Counted from the stretch's first letter, positions 14,672 to 22,136 are shown. The stretch: DNA of 22,439 bases from Bacillota bacterium (GCA_023435025.1 JAEYSE010000083.1:1-22439); one strand, 5' to 3'. Translations and numbers: made by a program. Notes: generated from the letters alone by a model not told the origin.

Positions 14672-14699
14672 AGCTAGTCGTAGCTGCCGTGTTTTCTTC
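14672..14699 (+). terminator. Weak hairpin after cphA
   Basis: AGCTA (14672-14676) and TAGCT (14681-14685) form a short stem followed downstream by GTTTTCTT. It is the only candidate terminator of the cyanophycin operon that I see. Confidence 0.25.
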
Positions 14700-14825
14700 A
14701 TGAGATCCGGCATCTTTCAGATCGGCACCTTAATTGTTCCTTTTAATTCAGAGTGCGTTGCCTTGCACAAAGCGCGGCTGACGTGCCATACTGATAGAAA
14801 ACAGGAATTGGTTAGGGGATAGAGT

Positions 14826-15308
14826 ATGAAGCTTTACATCAAACAAAAGGTGTTCTCCTGGAGGGACCGGTTTACAGTAAAAGATGAAAACGGTGCCGAC
14901 CGGTACTTTGTGGAGGGGGAACTGTTTTCCTGGGGGAAGAAGCTGCACGTTATGGATTCTTCGGGCAATGAGGCGGCGTTTATCCAGCAAAAGGTATGGA
15001 GTTTTCTGCCGCGTTATGATGTGTTTGCAAATGGCCGCCACATCGCCCAGATCAAGAAGGAATTCACGTTTTTGCGGCCTCGCTACACCATTGAGGGATT
15101 AAACTGGGAGGTAGAGGGCGATTTCTGGGCGCACCGCTATGAAATCCTGGAATCAGGCAGCCCGGTGGTTTCCATTCAGAAGGAATGGTTCACATGGGGG
15201 GACAGCTACGCACTGGACATTGCGGCTCCCCAGCATGAAATTTATGCGTTGGCAGTCGTACTCGCCATTGATTGCGCAATGGCGCAGGAGAGCAATTCGG
15301 CAGACTGA
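14826..15308 (+). CDS. LURP-one-related family protein
   Basis: This 160-residue protein fits the LURP-one-related (Tubby-like beta-barrel) family. The N-terminal YIKQKVFSWRDRFTVKDENG and the alternating short strands FFVEGELFSW-, AAFIQQKVWSFLPRYDVF and IAQIKKEFTFLRPRYTIEG are characteristic. The family is found from bacteria to plants and has no settled bacterial function; lipid or membrane binding has been suggested from the Tubby fold. The upstream AGGGGATAG is a modest ribosome-binding site. No co-transcribed partner is visible. Confidence 0.85.
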   Translation: MKLYIKQKVFSWRDRFTVKDENGADRYFVEGELFSWGKKLHVMDSSGNEAAFIQQKVWSFLPRYDVFANGRHIAQIKKEFTFLRPRYTIEGLNWEVEGDFWAHRYEILESGSPVVSIQKEWFTWGDSYALDIAAPQHEIYALAVVLAIDCAMAQESNSAD

Positions 15309-15448
15309 TGTTTGCAGCGGAATCCGAAAGCGAGGAAAACGGGGATGAAATTTTGATTACAGACTCTCTGAGAAATCAATTTAATTCCACCGTTGATATG
15401 GGCGCGTTTTGATAATGTTGGCCCAAATGAAGTTTGGGCGCTCCTTGT

Positions 15449-15481
15449 GAAGAAATGCCGGAAGTTATCCGGCATTTCTTC
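15449..15481. terminator. Perfect 14-bp hairpin
   Basis: GAAGAAATGCCGGA (15449-15462) pairs exactly with 15468-15481 around AGTTA. It is the probable end of the LURP-one-related transcript, although the T-run lies within the stem rather than after it. Confidence 0.6.
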
Positions 15482-15494
15482 ATAAGCCGTCTTC

Positions 15495-15570
15495 AAGCCC
15501 CCGAACTCCGACCAGAGGGACGCATCCCTTGGAAATCCCTCGCTTGGGGAACGCCCTATTTAGGGCAGGA
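15495..15570. repeat. Dispersed repeat copy B, inverted relative to 3700-3760
   Basis: The reverse complement shares GGGATTtCCAAGGGA and GTCCCT, the preceding TAGGgCGTTCC and the following TTCgGGGGC with the hairpin array near 3702-3760. It contains AGGGA-CGCA-TCCCT and the palindrome GCCCTA-TT-TAGGGC (15553-15566). Confidence 0.6.
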
Positions 15571-15648
15571 CGAAAACTTTTTGCCAAATATTATTATTCT
15601 TGTCCCATTTTCCCCCGGGATACGTGTATATAGGATAGCAACCATACA

Positions 15649-15674
15649 GCCCGCATGATGGCTGACATGCGGGC
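15649..15674. other. Perfect 9-bp hairpin in the intergenic stretch
   Basis: GCCCGCATG (15649-15657) pairs exactly with CATGCGGGC (15666-15674) around eight bases. It is followed by ATTATTG, so only a weak terminator function is possible. Confidence 0.4.
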
Positions 15675-15684
15675 ATTATTGAAT

Positions 15685-15716
15685 GCTCCCCGCCACCTCC
15701 CTTGGCGGGGAGCTTA
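15685..15716 (+). terminator. Hairpin upstream of the two-component genes
   Basis: GCTCCCCGCCA (15685-15695) pairs exactly with 15703-15713 and is followed by TTATATATT. It insulates the response-regulator promoter from upstream transcription. Confidence 0.5.
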
Positions 15717-15719
15717 TAT

Positions 15720-15741
15720 ATTCTTCATCAATTCTTCATCC
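15720..15741 (+). promoter_or_regulatory. Tandem 11-bp direct repeats, likely response-regulator site
   Basis: ATTCTTCATCA is followed immediately by ATTCTTCATCC (10 of 11 identical). Head-to-tail repeats with 11-bp periodicity are the usual binding pattern of OmpR/PhoB-family regulators. The pair lies about 30 bp upstream of the candidate -10 TACAAT (15775-15780), so autoregulation is likely. Confidence 0.45.
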
Positions 15742-15801
15742 ATTTCCCCCTAACATCTTAATGCCAAATTCCGGTACAATATCCCATAAGGGGTGAATGC
15801 A

Positions 15802-16500
15802 GTGTACCGTATTTTGATTTGCGATGACGACCACGATATCGTATCCGCGCTCAACATCTATCTGCGCGCCGAGGGGTATGAAACCGTACTTGCCTACAAC
15901 GGGCGCGAGGCGCTTGAAGCCGTAAAGGGAAATAAAGTCCACCTAGCGCTCATGGATATCATGATGCCGGGTTTGGATGGCATTGCGGCGACGGCGCAGC
16001 TAAGGGAAACCAGCAATATTCCCGTCATACTCCTCACCGCGAAAAGCGAGGACAGCGACAAGGTACTGGGCCTGACGATAGGCGCGGACGATTACGTGAC
16101 AAAGCCGTTTAACCCCATGGAAGTACTCGCCCGCGTCAAATCCCAGCTGCGGCGCTACACGCTTTTGGGCGGCATGGAGGGGAAGGAAACCTGCAGGCTG
16201 GTGCTGGGCGGCATTGTGCTGGACGACGCCGCAAAAGCGGTAACCGTGGACGGGGAAGCGGTTTCTTTGACGCCGACCGAATACAGCATACTAAAGCTGC
16301 TGATGGAAAAGCCGGGGCATGTATTTTCCTCCGCGGAGATATACGGCGCGGTCTGGAAGGGCAGCGCAATCGGCATGGAAAACACCGTGGCGGTGCATAT
16401 CCGGCACATCCGGGAAAAGCTTGAAATCAACCCGGCGGAGCCAAGGTTCATCAAGGTGGTATGGGGGCATGGGTACAAGATGGAAAGGGGACTGTTATGA
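15802..16500 (+). CDS. OmpR-family response regulator
   Basis: This 232-residue regulator has a receiver domain (1-about 120) with acidic D9 and D10, phosphoacceptor D52 (LALMDIMMPG), T79 and K101 (YVTKPF), and a C-terminal winged helix (about 135-232) ending in IRHIREKLEINPAEPRFIKVVWGHGYKME. It is close to VanR-type regulators. GTG 15802 is chosen as the start because AAGGGG lies eight bases upstream; an upstream GTG at 15793 overlaps that ribosome-binding site. Its stop overlaps the kinase start by ATGA. Confidence 0.93.
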   Translation: MYRILICDDDHDIVSALNIYLRAEGYETVLAYNGREALEAVKGNKVHLALMDIMMPGLDGIAATAQLRETSNIPVILLTAKSEDSDKVLGLTIGADDYVTKPFNPMEVLARVKSQLRRYTLLGGMEGKETCRLVLGGIVLDDAAKAVTVDGEAVSLTPTEYSILKLLMEKPGHVFSSAEIYGAVWKGSAIGMENTVAVHIRHIREKLEINPAEPRFIKVVWGHGYKMERGLL

Positions 16501-18077
16501 ATACAAAGCTGACGCACCGGTTTCCCGCAAAGGTGGCGGCCATATTCCTTTTTGTGGCCGTGGTGGTTTTTGCCTTGGCCTGCTTTAGCGCGTTGGCTTT
16601 GACGCAGGCGTATGAGAATGGTGAGATTGTGATAGAAGATCCCTGGCTGCTGCAGGTGATGCCGCCAACGAACGTTCAGGCTGCACTCCCCTGGTTGGGA
16701 ATTTTAGCAACCGTAGCAGCCATTGTGCTGTTTATATTCCTTATGTGCGCGGCCGGAAGGCGGGAAGGGCATGAGGAAGCTGTGTGCTCCAGGCTGGACC
16801 GGGTGCCGTTTGACCTGCTTCTTGCCGCCGTCCTCGCCGTTTTTTGGGGTATGGGCGGCATCGCAAGTTCTTTTACATGGTCCAGCATCGGCGGCGTCAT
16901 ACTGATTGCCGGCATCATGACCGCCGTCGGCACGCCGCTTTTGCTGATGCTCTTTATGACATTTGCCGCCCGAATCAAAGCAGGTACGTTCTGGCGCAAC
17001 AACATCATCACGTTTGTGCTTCGCTTCATTTGGAGATGCCTGCGCTCTGTTGGGCGCGGCATACGCACAATATTCCAGAACCTGTCCGTACTCTGGAAGA
17101 TCATTGTTTCCTACATCGTGTTCGGCTTCGTCTGCATGGTGCTGTTTGCCCAGGGCATATCGCATTGGCGAGGCGGGTTTGCGCTGTTCCTGTTCTTTGT
17201 CGTCACGCTTGCGGCGCTAGGCGCGCTATGCTTTCTGGGTCTTCAGCTGCAGCGCGTGAAAAAGGGAGGGGAAGCGCTTGCAGAGGGGCGCATGGAGGAA
17301 CGTATCGATACGTCCAAACTGTTCTTTGATATTAAGACACACGCCGAAAACCTAAACAGCATCGGCTTAGGCATGGGCCGTGCTGTTGAAGCGCGCGTGA
17401 AAAGCGAGCGCATGAAGACGGACCTCATCACCAATGTTTCACACGATATCAAGACGCCGCTGACGTCCATCGTCAATTATACCGATCTCCTGCAGAAAGA
17501 AGAGCTGGGCAATGAAGCGGCCAAGGAGTATGTGCAGGTTCTGGCCCGCCAGGCGCAGCGGCTCAAAAAGCTGACCGAAGATATCGTGGAAGCGTCCAAG
17601 GCCTCAAGCGGCGCGCTTAATGTCGCGCTTGCTCCAACCGACGTTGCGGAGCTTGTACACCAGAGCCTTGCGGAATACGCGGAAAGGCTCACGCTTGCGG
17701 GGCTGACGCCCGTGGCGCAAATTGCGGAAGGGCTGCCGTTTGCATTAGCCGACGGAAGGCTGTTATGGCGGGTAGTGGATAACCTTTTGAGTAACGCTTG
17801 CAAGTATTCCCTGCCGGGTACCCGCGTGTATGTGGAAGCCGGGCAAAGCGGGAACGCGGTGAAGATCGGGGTAAAAAGCATCTCAAGTGAAGCCATCGGG
17901 GTCCCCGCTGAGGAACTGATGGAGCGCTTTGCGCGGGGCGACGTATCGCGCTCTACGGAAGGCAGCGGACTGGGCCTTTCCATAGCCAGAAGCCTGATGG
18001 AGCTACAAAATGGAGAACTGAGTCTTAAGGCTGACGGAGATCTCTTTAAGGCGGAACTGACGCTCCCTATGGCATAA
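16497..18077 (+). CDS. Membrane sensor histidine kinase, VanS-like
   Basis: This 526-residue kinase partners the preceding regulator. Several membrane helices are visible at about 13-35, 63-86, 105-125, 131-158, 200-222 and 228-250, more than the two of a simple sensor and with little extracellular domain, suggesting signals sensed in or at the membrane. A HAMP-like linker precedes the dimerisation helix with H316 (NVSHDIKTPLTS). The ATPase domain has the N-box VVDNLLSNACKYS (427-438), the F-box ERFARGD and the G2 box GSGLGLS. The G1 box DxGxG is absent: the position reads KIGVKSISSEAIGV. I recall the same replacement in related clostridial VanS-like kinases, so activity is probably kept. ATG 16497 overlaps the upstream stop. 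Confidence 0.92.
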   Translation: MNTKLTHRFPAKVAAIFLFVAVVVFALACFSALALTQAYENGEIVIEDPWLLQVMPPTNVQAALPWLGILATVAAIVLFIFLMCAAGRREGHEEAVCSRLDRVPFDLLLAAVLAVFWGMGGIASSFTWSSIGGVILIAGIMTAVGTPLLLMLFMTFAARIKAGTFWRNNIITFVLRFIWRCLRSVGRGIRTIFQNLSVLWKIIVSYIVFGFVCMVLFAQGISHWRGGFALFLFFVVTLAALGALCFLGLQLQRVKKGGEALAEGRMEERIDTSKLFFDIKTHAENLNSIGLGMGRAVEARVKSERMKTDLITNVSHDIKTPLTSIVNYTDLLQKEELGNEAAKEYVQVLARQAQRLKKLTEDIVEASKASSGALNVALAPTDVAELVHQSLAEYAERLTLAGLTPVAQIAEGLPFALADGRLLWRVVDNLLSNACKYSLPGTRVYVEAGQSGNAVKIGVKSISSEAIGVPAEELMERFARGDVSRSTEGSGLGLSIARSLMELQNGELSLKADGDLFKAELTLPMA

Positions 18078-18147
18078 AACCTCCCAAATTCATGGCATTT
18101 TGCCTTATGCGCAAAATTATTTCCATTTTGATGAGAATCGACAAAAC

Positions 18148-18176
18148 TTGTGATGCTTTTTTGCGCATTCTATGAT
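18148..18176 (+). promoter_or_regulatory. Promoter of the zinc-ribbon gene
   Basis: TTGTGA (18148-18153), 17 bp and TATGAT (18171-18176). An inverted repeat TGCGCAAAA (18108-18116) / TTTTGCGCA (18159-18167) puts its right arm inside the promoter spacer and could be an operator. Confidence 0.5.
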
Positions 18177-18230
18177 AGGATGAGACAACCGGGGCAATGA
18201 ATGCCCGATATAAGATGGAGGTATATTTCT

Positions 18231-18542
18231 TTGGCAGACAAAATACTTGCTTGCAGAGACTGCGGGGCAGAATTCTTATTTAGTGACAGCGAACAGGCCT
18301 TTTACAGGGAAAAGGGGTTCGCAAATGAACCACAGCGGTGCCCCAATTGCAGAGCTGCAAGGAAGAGCCAGCAAAGGGGCGGCAATCGGGATGGGTACGG
18401 CAATTCCGAACGGCAGATGTACCCCGCTGTATGCGCACAGTGCGGAAGGGAAACGACCGTTCCGTTCCGGCCTTCCTCCGATAAGCCGGTTTATTGCAAG
18501 GATTGCTTCCAGCCTAGGGAGCGCACAAGATCCAGGTATTAA
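18231..18542 (+). CDS. Small double zinc-ribbon protein (TTG start)
   Basis: The start is TTG 18231, with a perfect GGAGGT eight bases upstream. This gives MADKILACRDCGAEF, the usual family start; an ATG 30 bp earlier has no such site. The 103-residue protein has two zinc ribbons. The first uses C8, C11, C37 and C40 (CRDCG and CPNC), and matches the probable zinc-ribbon domain often found in Clostridia. The second uses C68, C71, C89 and C92 (CAQCGRETTVPF and VYCKDC). Between them is a Gln/Arg/Gly-rich linker, and the C-terminus is basic. Nucleic-acid or ribosome binding is plausible but unproven. It is monocistronic, with its own promoter and terminator. Confidence 0.87.
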   Translation: MADKILACRDCGAEFLFSDSEQAFYREKGFANEPQRCPNCRAARKSQQRGGNRDGYGNSERQMYPAVCAQCGRETTVPFRPSSDKPVYCKDCFQPRERTRSRY

Positions 18543-18550
18543 AGCATTTG

Positions 18551-18580
18551 CCTCCGCTGATTGCGGAGGTTTTTTTATTT
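18551..18580 (+). terminator. Strong terminator of the zinc-ribbon gene
   Basis: CCTCCGC (18551-18557) pairs with GCGGAGG (18563-18569), followed by eight T and then ATTT. Confidence 0.92.
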
Positions 18581-18613
18581 TCGGAAAAGCACCTTGCGCC
18601 ATAAGGAGAGTCG

Positions 18614-18637
18614 AAGGCGCGGCAAATGCCGCGCCTT
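18614..18637. terminator. Hairpin at the end of the dapB-like gene
   Basis: AAGGCGCGGC (18614-18623) pairs exactly with 18628-18637 around AAAT. It lies just past the stop of the minus-strand gene. The tails on both sides are T-poor, so efficiency is uncertain. Confidence 0.55.
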
Positions 18638-18662
18638 TCATATGCTATATAATTTTATAGCG

Positions 18663-19421
18663 CTATACCTTCAGGTAATCCTGAATAACGTCCTCCATCT
18701 CATAAAATCCTTCACGGCCCGCGATATACTGTGCTGCAACCAGCGCGCCGTTTGCGAACGCCTGCCGGGAAAAGGATTCGTGTATGAGCGTGATTCGTTC
18801 ATACTCCCCCACCGCCATGACCTCATGCAGGCCCACGTATCCGCCCGCGCGGATGGAATTGAGCGAAACGGGCTTTTTGAGTATACCCTTGAGCATGTCC
18901 GCTATTTTCTTCGCGGTTGCGGAAACATCGGCCTTTCGCGAATGATGCTTTTCCGTGATGGCGAAATCAAATTGCGGCAAAAGCTGCGCAGCCTTTTTGG
19001 TGAGCATCATCAGCACATTGACGCCTAACGTGATGTTTGGCGCGAGCACGATGGAAAACCCGGGCGTCTCCCCCGCCGTTCGGCGTATAAGCGCGATGTC
19101 TCCCGGGGAAAAGTCGGTGGTGCATACCACCATCTTCACACCGTATTTCGCACACGCGGGCAGGATTTTAAGCGTCGCCTCCTTGTTGGAAAAATCGATA
19201 AGCACATCCGGCTTATTCTCTGCGAAAGCTTCCTCCGCCTTTGAAATTTCATAGATAGGGCTTGAAAAACCCTTATAGGGATATACGTCGGATATGGTTT
19301 TCCCCGCCTTCTTTCCGCCGTCACGGCAGAATGCCATAACGAGCTTGTGCTCCGGCTTTTGTGTGATAAGACCGGCAAGCTGCAAACCCGCCTTACCTAA
19401 ACCGCATAAAGCAATTTTCAT
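18663..19421 (-). CDS. dapB: Dihydrodipicolinate reductase-like protein
   Basis: DapB reduces the tetrahydrodipicolinate precursor in the lysine and diaminopimelate pathway. The 252-residue protein has a Rossmann N-terminus (MKIALCGLGKAG), VLIDFSNKEATL (73-85), the loop VVCTTDFSP (98-106), LAPNITLGVNVL (126-137), the catalytic segment EKHHSRKAD (157-165) and IRAGGYVGLHEV (190-201). ATG 19421 has AAGGAG eight bases upstream; a longer frame to 19463 lacks one. Departures from typical DapB are GLGKAG where GxxGRMG is usual, and KADVSATA where KxDxPSGTA is usual, so part of the nucleotide and substrate loops differs. It stands alone, without dapA or asd. It is either a divergent DapB or a paralogue. 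Confidence 0.8.
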   Translation of the reverse strand: MKIALCGLGKAGLQLAGLITQKPEHKLVMAFCRDGGKKAGKTISDVYPYKGFSSPIYEISKAEEAFAENKPDVLIDFSNKEATLKILPACAKYGVKMVVCTTDFSPGDIALIRRTAGETPGFSIVLAPNITLGVNVLMMLTKKAAQLLPQFDFAITEKHHSRKADVSATAKKIADMLKGILKKPVSLNSIRAGGYVGLHEVMAVGEYERITLIHESFSRQAFANGALVAAQYIAGREGFYEMEDVIQDYLKV

Positions 19422-19466
19422 TTTCCGGTCTCCTTTCATGGAATATAAAAGAATGAGTACCATTTT

Positions 19467-19496
19467 AGCTTAACGTACAGTTTATACGCTTGTCAA
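19467..19496 (-). promoter_or_regulatory. Promoter of the dapB-like gene
   Basis: On the minus strand a perfect TTGACA (19491-19496) is followed after 18 bp by TAAGCT (19467-19472), about 45 bp upstream of the ATG. The -10 is weak. Confidence 0.4.
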
Positions 19497-19528
19497 ACCT
19501 TGTAGGCCATTTTTCGCCTGTTTTCGTC

Positions 19529-19566
19529 AAAAAAAGCCTCATTTCTTGCCGAAACGAAGCTTTTAA
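19529..19566 (-). terminator. Terminator of the M14 peptidase gene
   Basis: Read on the minus strand, AAAAGCTTC pairs with GAGGCTTTT with one mismatch around a 15-base loop, and a run of seven T follows. Confidence 0.65.
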
Positions 19567-19590
19567 GGTCTTTCTCGTCCGAGCTTGCTA

Positions 19591-20574
19591 TTAATGCTGT
19601 TTGCTGTGCTTGATAAAATCGATCACGATATAGGGTACGTCTTTGTTTTTCTCCCAAATGGAGAAAAACTCATATCCCGGGAGCGGTGTGCGATGCTTCC
19701 CGATTTCTATTGTAAGCGATGGGATTAAAAGCCGCTCAATCGCCCAATCCTTAAACCCGCCAAACGAGGTTCCGTCGTCCGGAACGATTTTATATCCGGT
19801 CTCATTTGCCACCGCGCGGGCTAAAGCCAGCCCGGCCTGATTGACAGCGCTGTTGTCTCCAAAATCGTAATAGATTTCACTTCCGGTGGCATGGTAGCTT
19901 ACCGTGGCTCCAAAGGGGTAGCTTTTCGCATACTCCGTAAGCGCGCGCGTTTCCGGCTCGCTTTCCGGAGCTGTACCGCGATAATAGGCAAAGGAAGGGG
20001 CATTCACCGTATCGATACGCTGCCATTGGGCGTCAAAATTCCGGTTGATGTCCACGCCCGCAGCATTCGCCTTCCATCTCCGAAGGTATTGTGTCAGCGG
20101 AAGTTTTGTATAGTTTCGTTCCAGGTCCCGTTCGTAAATGGCTGCAAGCCATGGCGTCGCCTCCCCTTTTTGGGAGATTGTCACGCCATCCGGATTGGTC
20201 ATGGGCAGGATATGTACCAGCGTCCCTTCGGGTACGCCGCGTTCAAGCAGGCGCTGCAGCTGCCGCATGGCAAGCAACGTCGTCATATATTCCCGCCCAT
20301 GGATGCCCGCCTGTATCAGAACGTGTACGTCCGCCCCGGCATCGCCTGCGCGGGCGGCATAGATTGCGCGATTTTGGCGGGAACGGCCGACCACCTCCAC
20401 CTGCAGCGTATCCGGATACTTATTTTTAAGCGCCGCAAGATCGCGCTGCATCCGTTCATAGGTATAAGGGCCGGGCGCGCAAGCTGTTCCCCCAAACAGG
20501 GAGGATAAAAGAACGTAGAGACCTGTGATGCAGATAAGAAACACCCCCGCCCTGATGCGCTTATGCAAGGGCAA
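19591..20574 (-). CDS. M14-family zinc carboxypeptidase, exported
   Basis: This 327-residue metallopeptidase has an N-terminal membrane or signal segment (about 8-30) and an extracytoplasmic M14 domain. Zinc ligands are H92 and E95 (IHGREY) and H228 (SYHATGS). NPDG (127-130) and NRNF (177-180) are substrate-binding motifs. E290 (TIEIG) is the general base. Secreted Gram-positive members such as gamma-D-Glu-diaminopimelate endopeptidase I cut peptidoglycan stem peptides, and that role is likely here. The start is TTG at 20574 with GGGAGG close upstream; a second TTG at 20568 has longer spacing and cannot be excluded. A Cys at 32 is not in a good lipobox. Confidence 0.88.
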   Translation of the reverse strand: MPLHKRIRAGVFLICITGLYVLLSSLFGGTACAPGPYTYERMQRDLAALKNKYPDTLQVEVVGRSRQNRAIYAARAGDAGADVHVLIQAGIHGREYMTTLLAMRQLQRLLERGVPEGTLVHILPMTNPDGVTISQKGEATPWLAAIYERDLERNYTKLPLTQYLRRWKANAAGVDINRNFDAQWQRIDTVNAPSFAYYRGTAPESEPETRALTEYAKSYPFGATVSYHATGSEIYYDFGDNSAVNQAGLALARAVANETGYKIVPDDGTSFGGFKDWAIERLLIPSLTIEIGKHRTPLPGYEFFSIWEKNKDVPYIVIDFIKHSKQH

Positions 20575-20734
20575 TCGCCCTCCCTGTCCGGCCGTGCTGC
20601 TTTGCGACCATCCTTATTTGATTTGCGTATAGCTTCTTAATGGTATGTGCACGCAATGCGGTTCATGCCGCCGCAGGATGTGACGCGGCAGCCATGAACA
20701 TTTTGTAAATCCGTAAGAGATTGCCGCGAAAGTA

Positions 20735-20763
20735 TTGTACCTATGACCCATACTTGTTAGAGT
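20735..20763 (+). promoter_or_regulatory. Possible promoter of the L,D-transpeptidase gene
   Basis: TTGTAC (20735-20740), 17 bp and TAGAGT (20758-20763). A CCGCCC/GGGCGG hairpin (20772-20793) follows in the leader, before AGGAGG. Confidence 0.35.
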
Positions 20764-20815
20764 CAAGAAAGCCGCCCATGTTTTTCCGGGCGGAATATCT
20801 TAGGAGGAATGCCAT

Positions 20816-22081
20816 ATGAAACGGTTCTTGTCGGGCATACTCGCGGCTTTATTCTTGCTTGCCGTCCTGCTGCCCGCAAAGGATGCAAAGGCCAGCGTGC
20901 TTCCCGGTTACAGCAGCAAGGTGGATTACGACAACACAGACCCCAACCGGTATAAGATCGACATCGACCTAGTCAACCAGATCATTACCGTGTACGAGCG
21001 GAGTTCCACCGGCGTATACGACAACATAGTGCTCCAAAGCCTGTGTACAACGGGCAACTCGGAAAACCCCACGGGATCGGGCACGTTCAAGTTGGGGCAT
21101 TTAAAGGAACGCTTCGGATATTTTGTGGCGTTCGGCCAGTATGCGCAGTATTGGACTCAGGTGGTGCGCGGCGTATACATCCACTCCGTAATGTATGACA
21201 GCAAATCCATCACCAACATGTCCAAAAGCGCGTACAACGGGCTGGGGAAAGCCCTTTCCCACGGCTGCGTGCGCGTGCTGCCCCATGTGGCGCAGTGGAT
21301 ATTTTACAACTGCCCGCCGGGTACCGTGTGTGCCATTGTGAAGAACCGGGAAAAGAACGAAAAGTTGCGCAATACGCTCAAGGCGGACATTGTGAGCTAT
21401 TCCAATTACAAGCAGCCTGTGGATTTCCGGACGGACCCGCCCATTGTGGCGGCTGTCGTGGTGGTAGATAACGTGCCGGTGCGCACCGGGTTTTCCTCTA
21501 CCAAGGATTCGACCGTAACCACGCTTTCCGCAGGCGCGAAGCTCAAGATTTTGCAGCTTGGTCCCGACTGGTGCAAGGTGGAGACGTCAAAAGGTAAGCT
21601 TGGCTATGTGCAGACCAAGTTCCTTTTGATGGACCCCAACACCATGATACCCGTCCACCCCATTTACACTGCTACGGAAACGACGCACCTGTACCGATCC
21701 CCCAGCACCAAGGCCTCCACGCTGTATGAATTTGAAAAAGGCGAGGCCATTGAAGTAATCGGTACCATCGATAAATACTGGCTGACGGCCAAGGTCGGCG
21801 ACGATTACGGCTATGTGCGCGTGAAGCACCTGACCAAGGATGCCACCGCAGTCTCGGTGCCCGTGGAGACCGCCGCGCCGAATTTGACGGATGTACAGGC
21901 GCGGGTAAAAGACGGCATTATTGCGAACTTCCGCAGCGGCCCGGGCAGCGGCTTCCCGGTGATTGCCGAGCTTAAGGCGGGCACGCCGCTTAAGCTCATT
22001 TCCGCCGAAGGCAACTGGTACAAGGCCGAGGCAAACGGGCAAACGGGCTATCTTTCCACGATCTGCGTCGCGTTCGGCTAA
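20816..22081 (+). CDS. Secreted L,D-transpeptidase with three SH3-like repeats
   Basis: This 421-residue exported protein is predicted to cross-link or modify peptidoglycan. A signal peptide (1-26, ending AKDAKA) is followed by a YkuD catalytic domain (about 45-180) with H123 (YIHSVMY) and the catalytic SHGCVR (H149, C151, R153). Three bacterial SH3-like repeats at about 205-265, 270-340 and 352-421 (motifs VPVRTG, THLYRSPS and ANFRSGPGSGF) probably bind the wall. The catalytic domain is at the N-terminus and the binding repeats are C-terminal. TTAGGAGG precedes the ATG. It ends at its own strong terminator. With the VanW, amidase and M14 genes it adds to a wall-metabolism theme. Confidence 0.93.
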   Translation: MKRFLSGILAALFLLAVLLPAKDAKASVLPGYSSKVDYDNTDPNRYKIDIDLVNQIITVYERSSTGVYDNIVLQSLCTTGNSENPTGSGTFKLGHLKERFGYFVAFGQYAQYWTQVVRGVYIHSVMYDSKSITNMSKSAYNGLGKALSHGCVRVLPHVAQWIFYNCPPGTVCAIVKNREKNEKLRNTLKADIVSYSNYKQPVDFRTDPPIVAAVVVVDNVPVRTGFSSTKDSTVTTLSAGAKLKILQLGPDWCKVETSKGKLGYVQTKFLLMDPNTMIPVHPIYTATETTHLYRSPSTKASTLYEFEKGEAIEVIGTIDKYWLTAKVGDDYGYVRVKHLTKDATAVSVPVETAAPNLTDVQARVKDGIIANFRSGPGSGFPVIAELKAGTPLKLISAEGNWYKAEANGQTGYLSTICVAFG

Positions 22082-22088
22082 ACGAAAC

Positions 22089-22125
22089 AAAATCGCCGTG
22101 CCTATAACAGGCACGGCGATTTTTT
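22089..22125. terminator. Bidirectional terminator between the L,D-transpeptidase gene and trmO
   Basis: A perfect 15-bp stem (22089-22103 with 22109-22123) around ATAAC has A-run and T-run ends, so it serves both convergent genes. Confidence 0.92.
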
Positions 22126-22136
22126 ATGCAACAATA

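Larger units (their letters stand above)
15309..15801. other. Gene-free stretch filled with hairpins and a repeat element
   Basis: No gene is supported here. In order it holds GCCCAAA/TTTGGGC (15421-15439), a perfect 14-bp hairpin (15449-15481), repeat copy B (about 15495-15570), GCCCGCATG/CATGCGGGC (15649-15674), an 11-bp hairpin (15685-15713), the tandem 11-bp repeats (15720-15741) and the likely start region of the response-regulator gene. Short open frames across it follow the hairpins and lack ribosome-binding sites. Confidence 0.65.

Noticed and set aside
19422..19590. Lysine riboswitch searched for upstream of the dapB-like gene
   Set aside because: The gap is short and holds a promoter and the neighbouring gene's terminator; no multi-helix lysine-box structure is visible.
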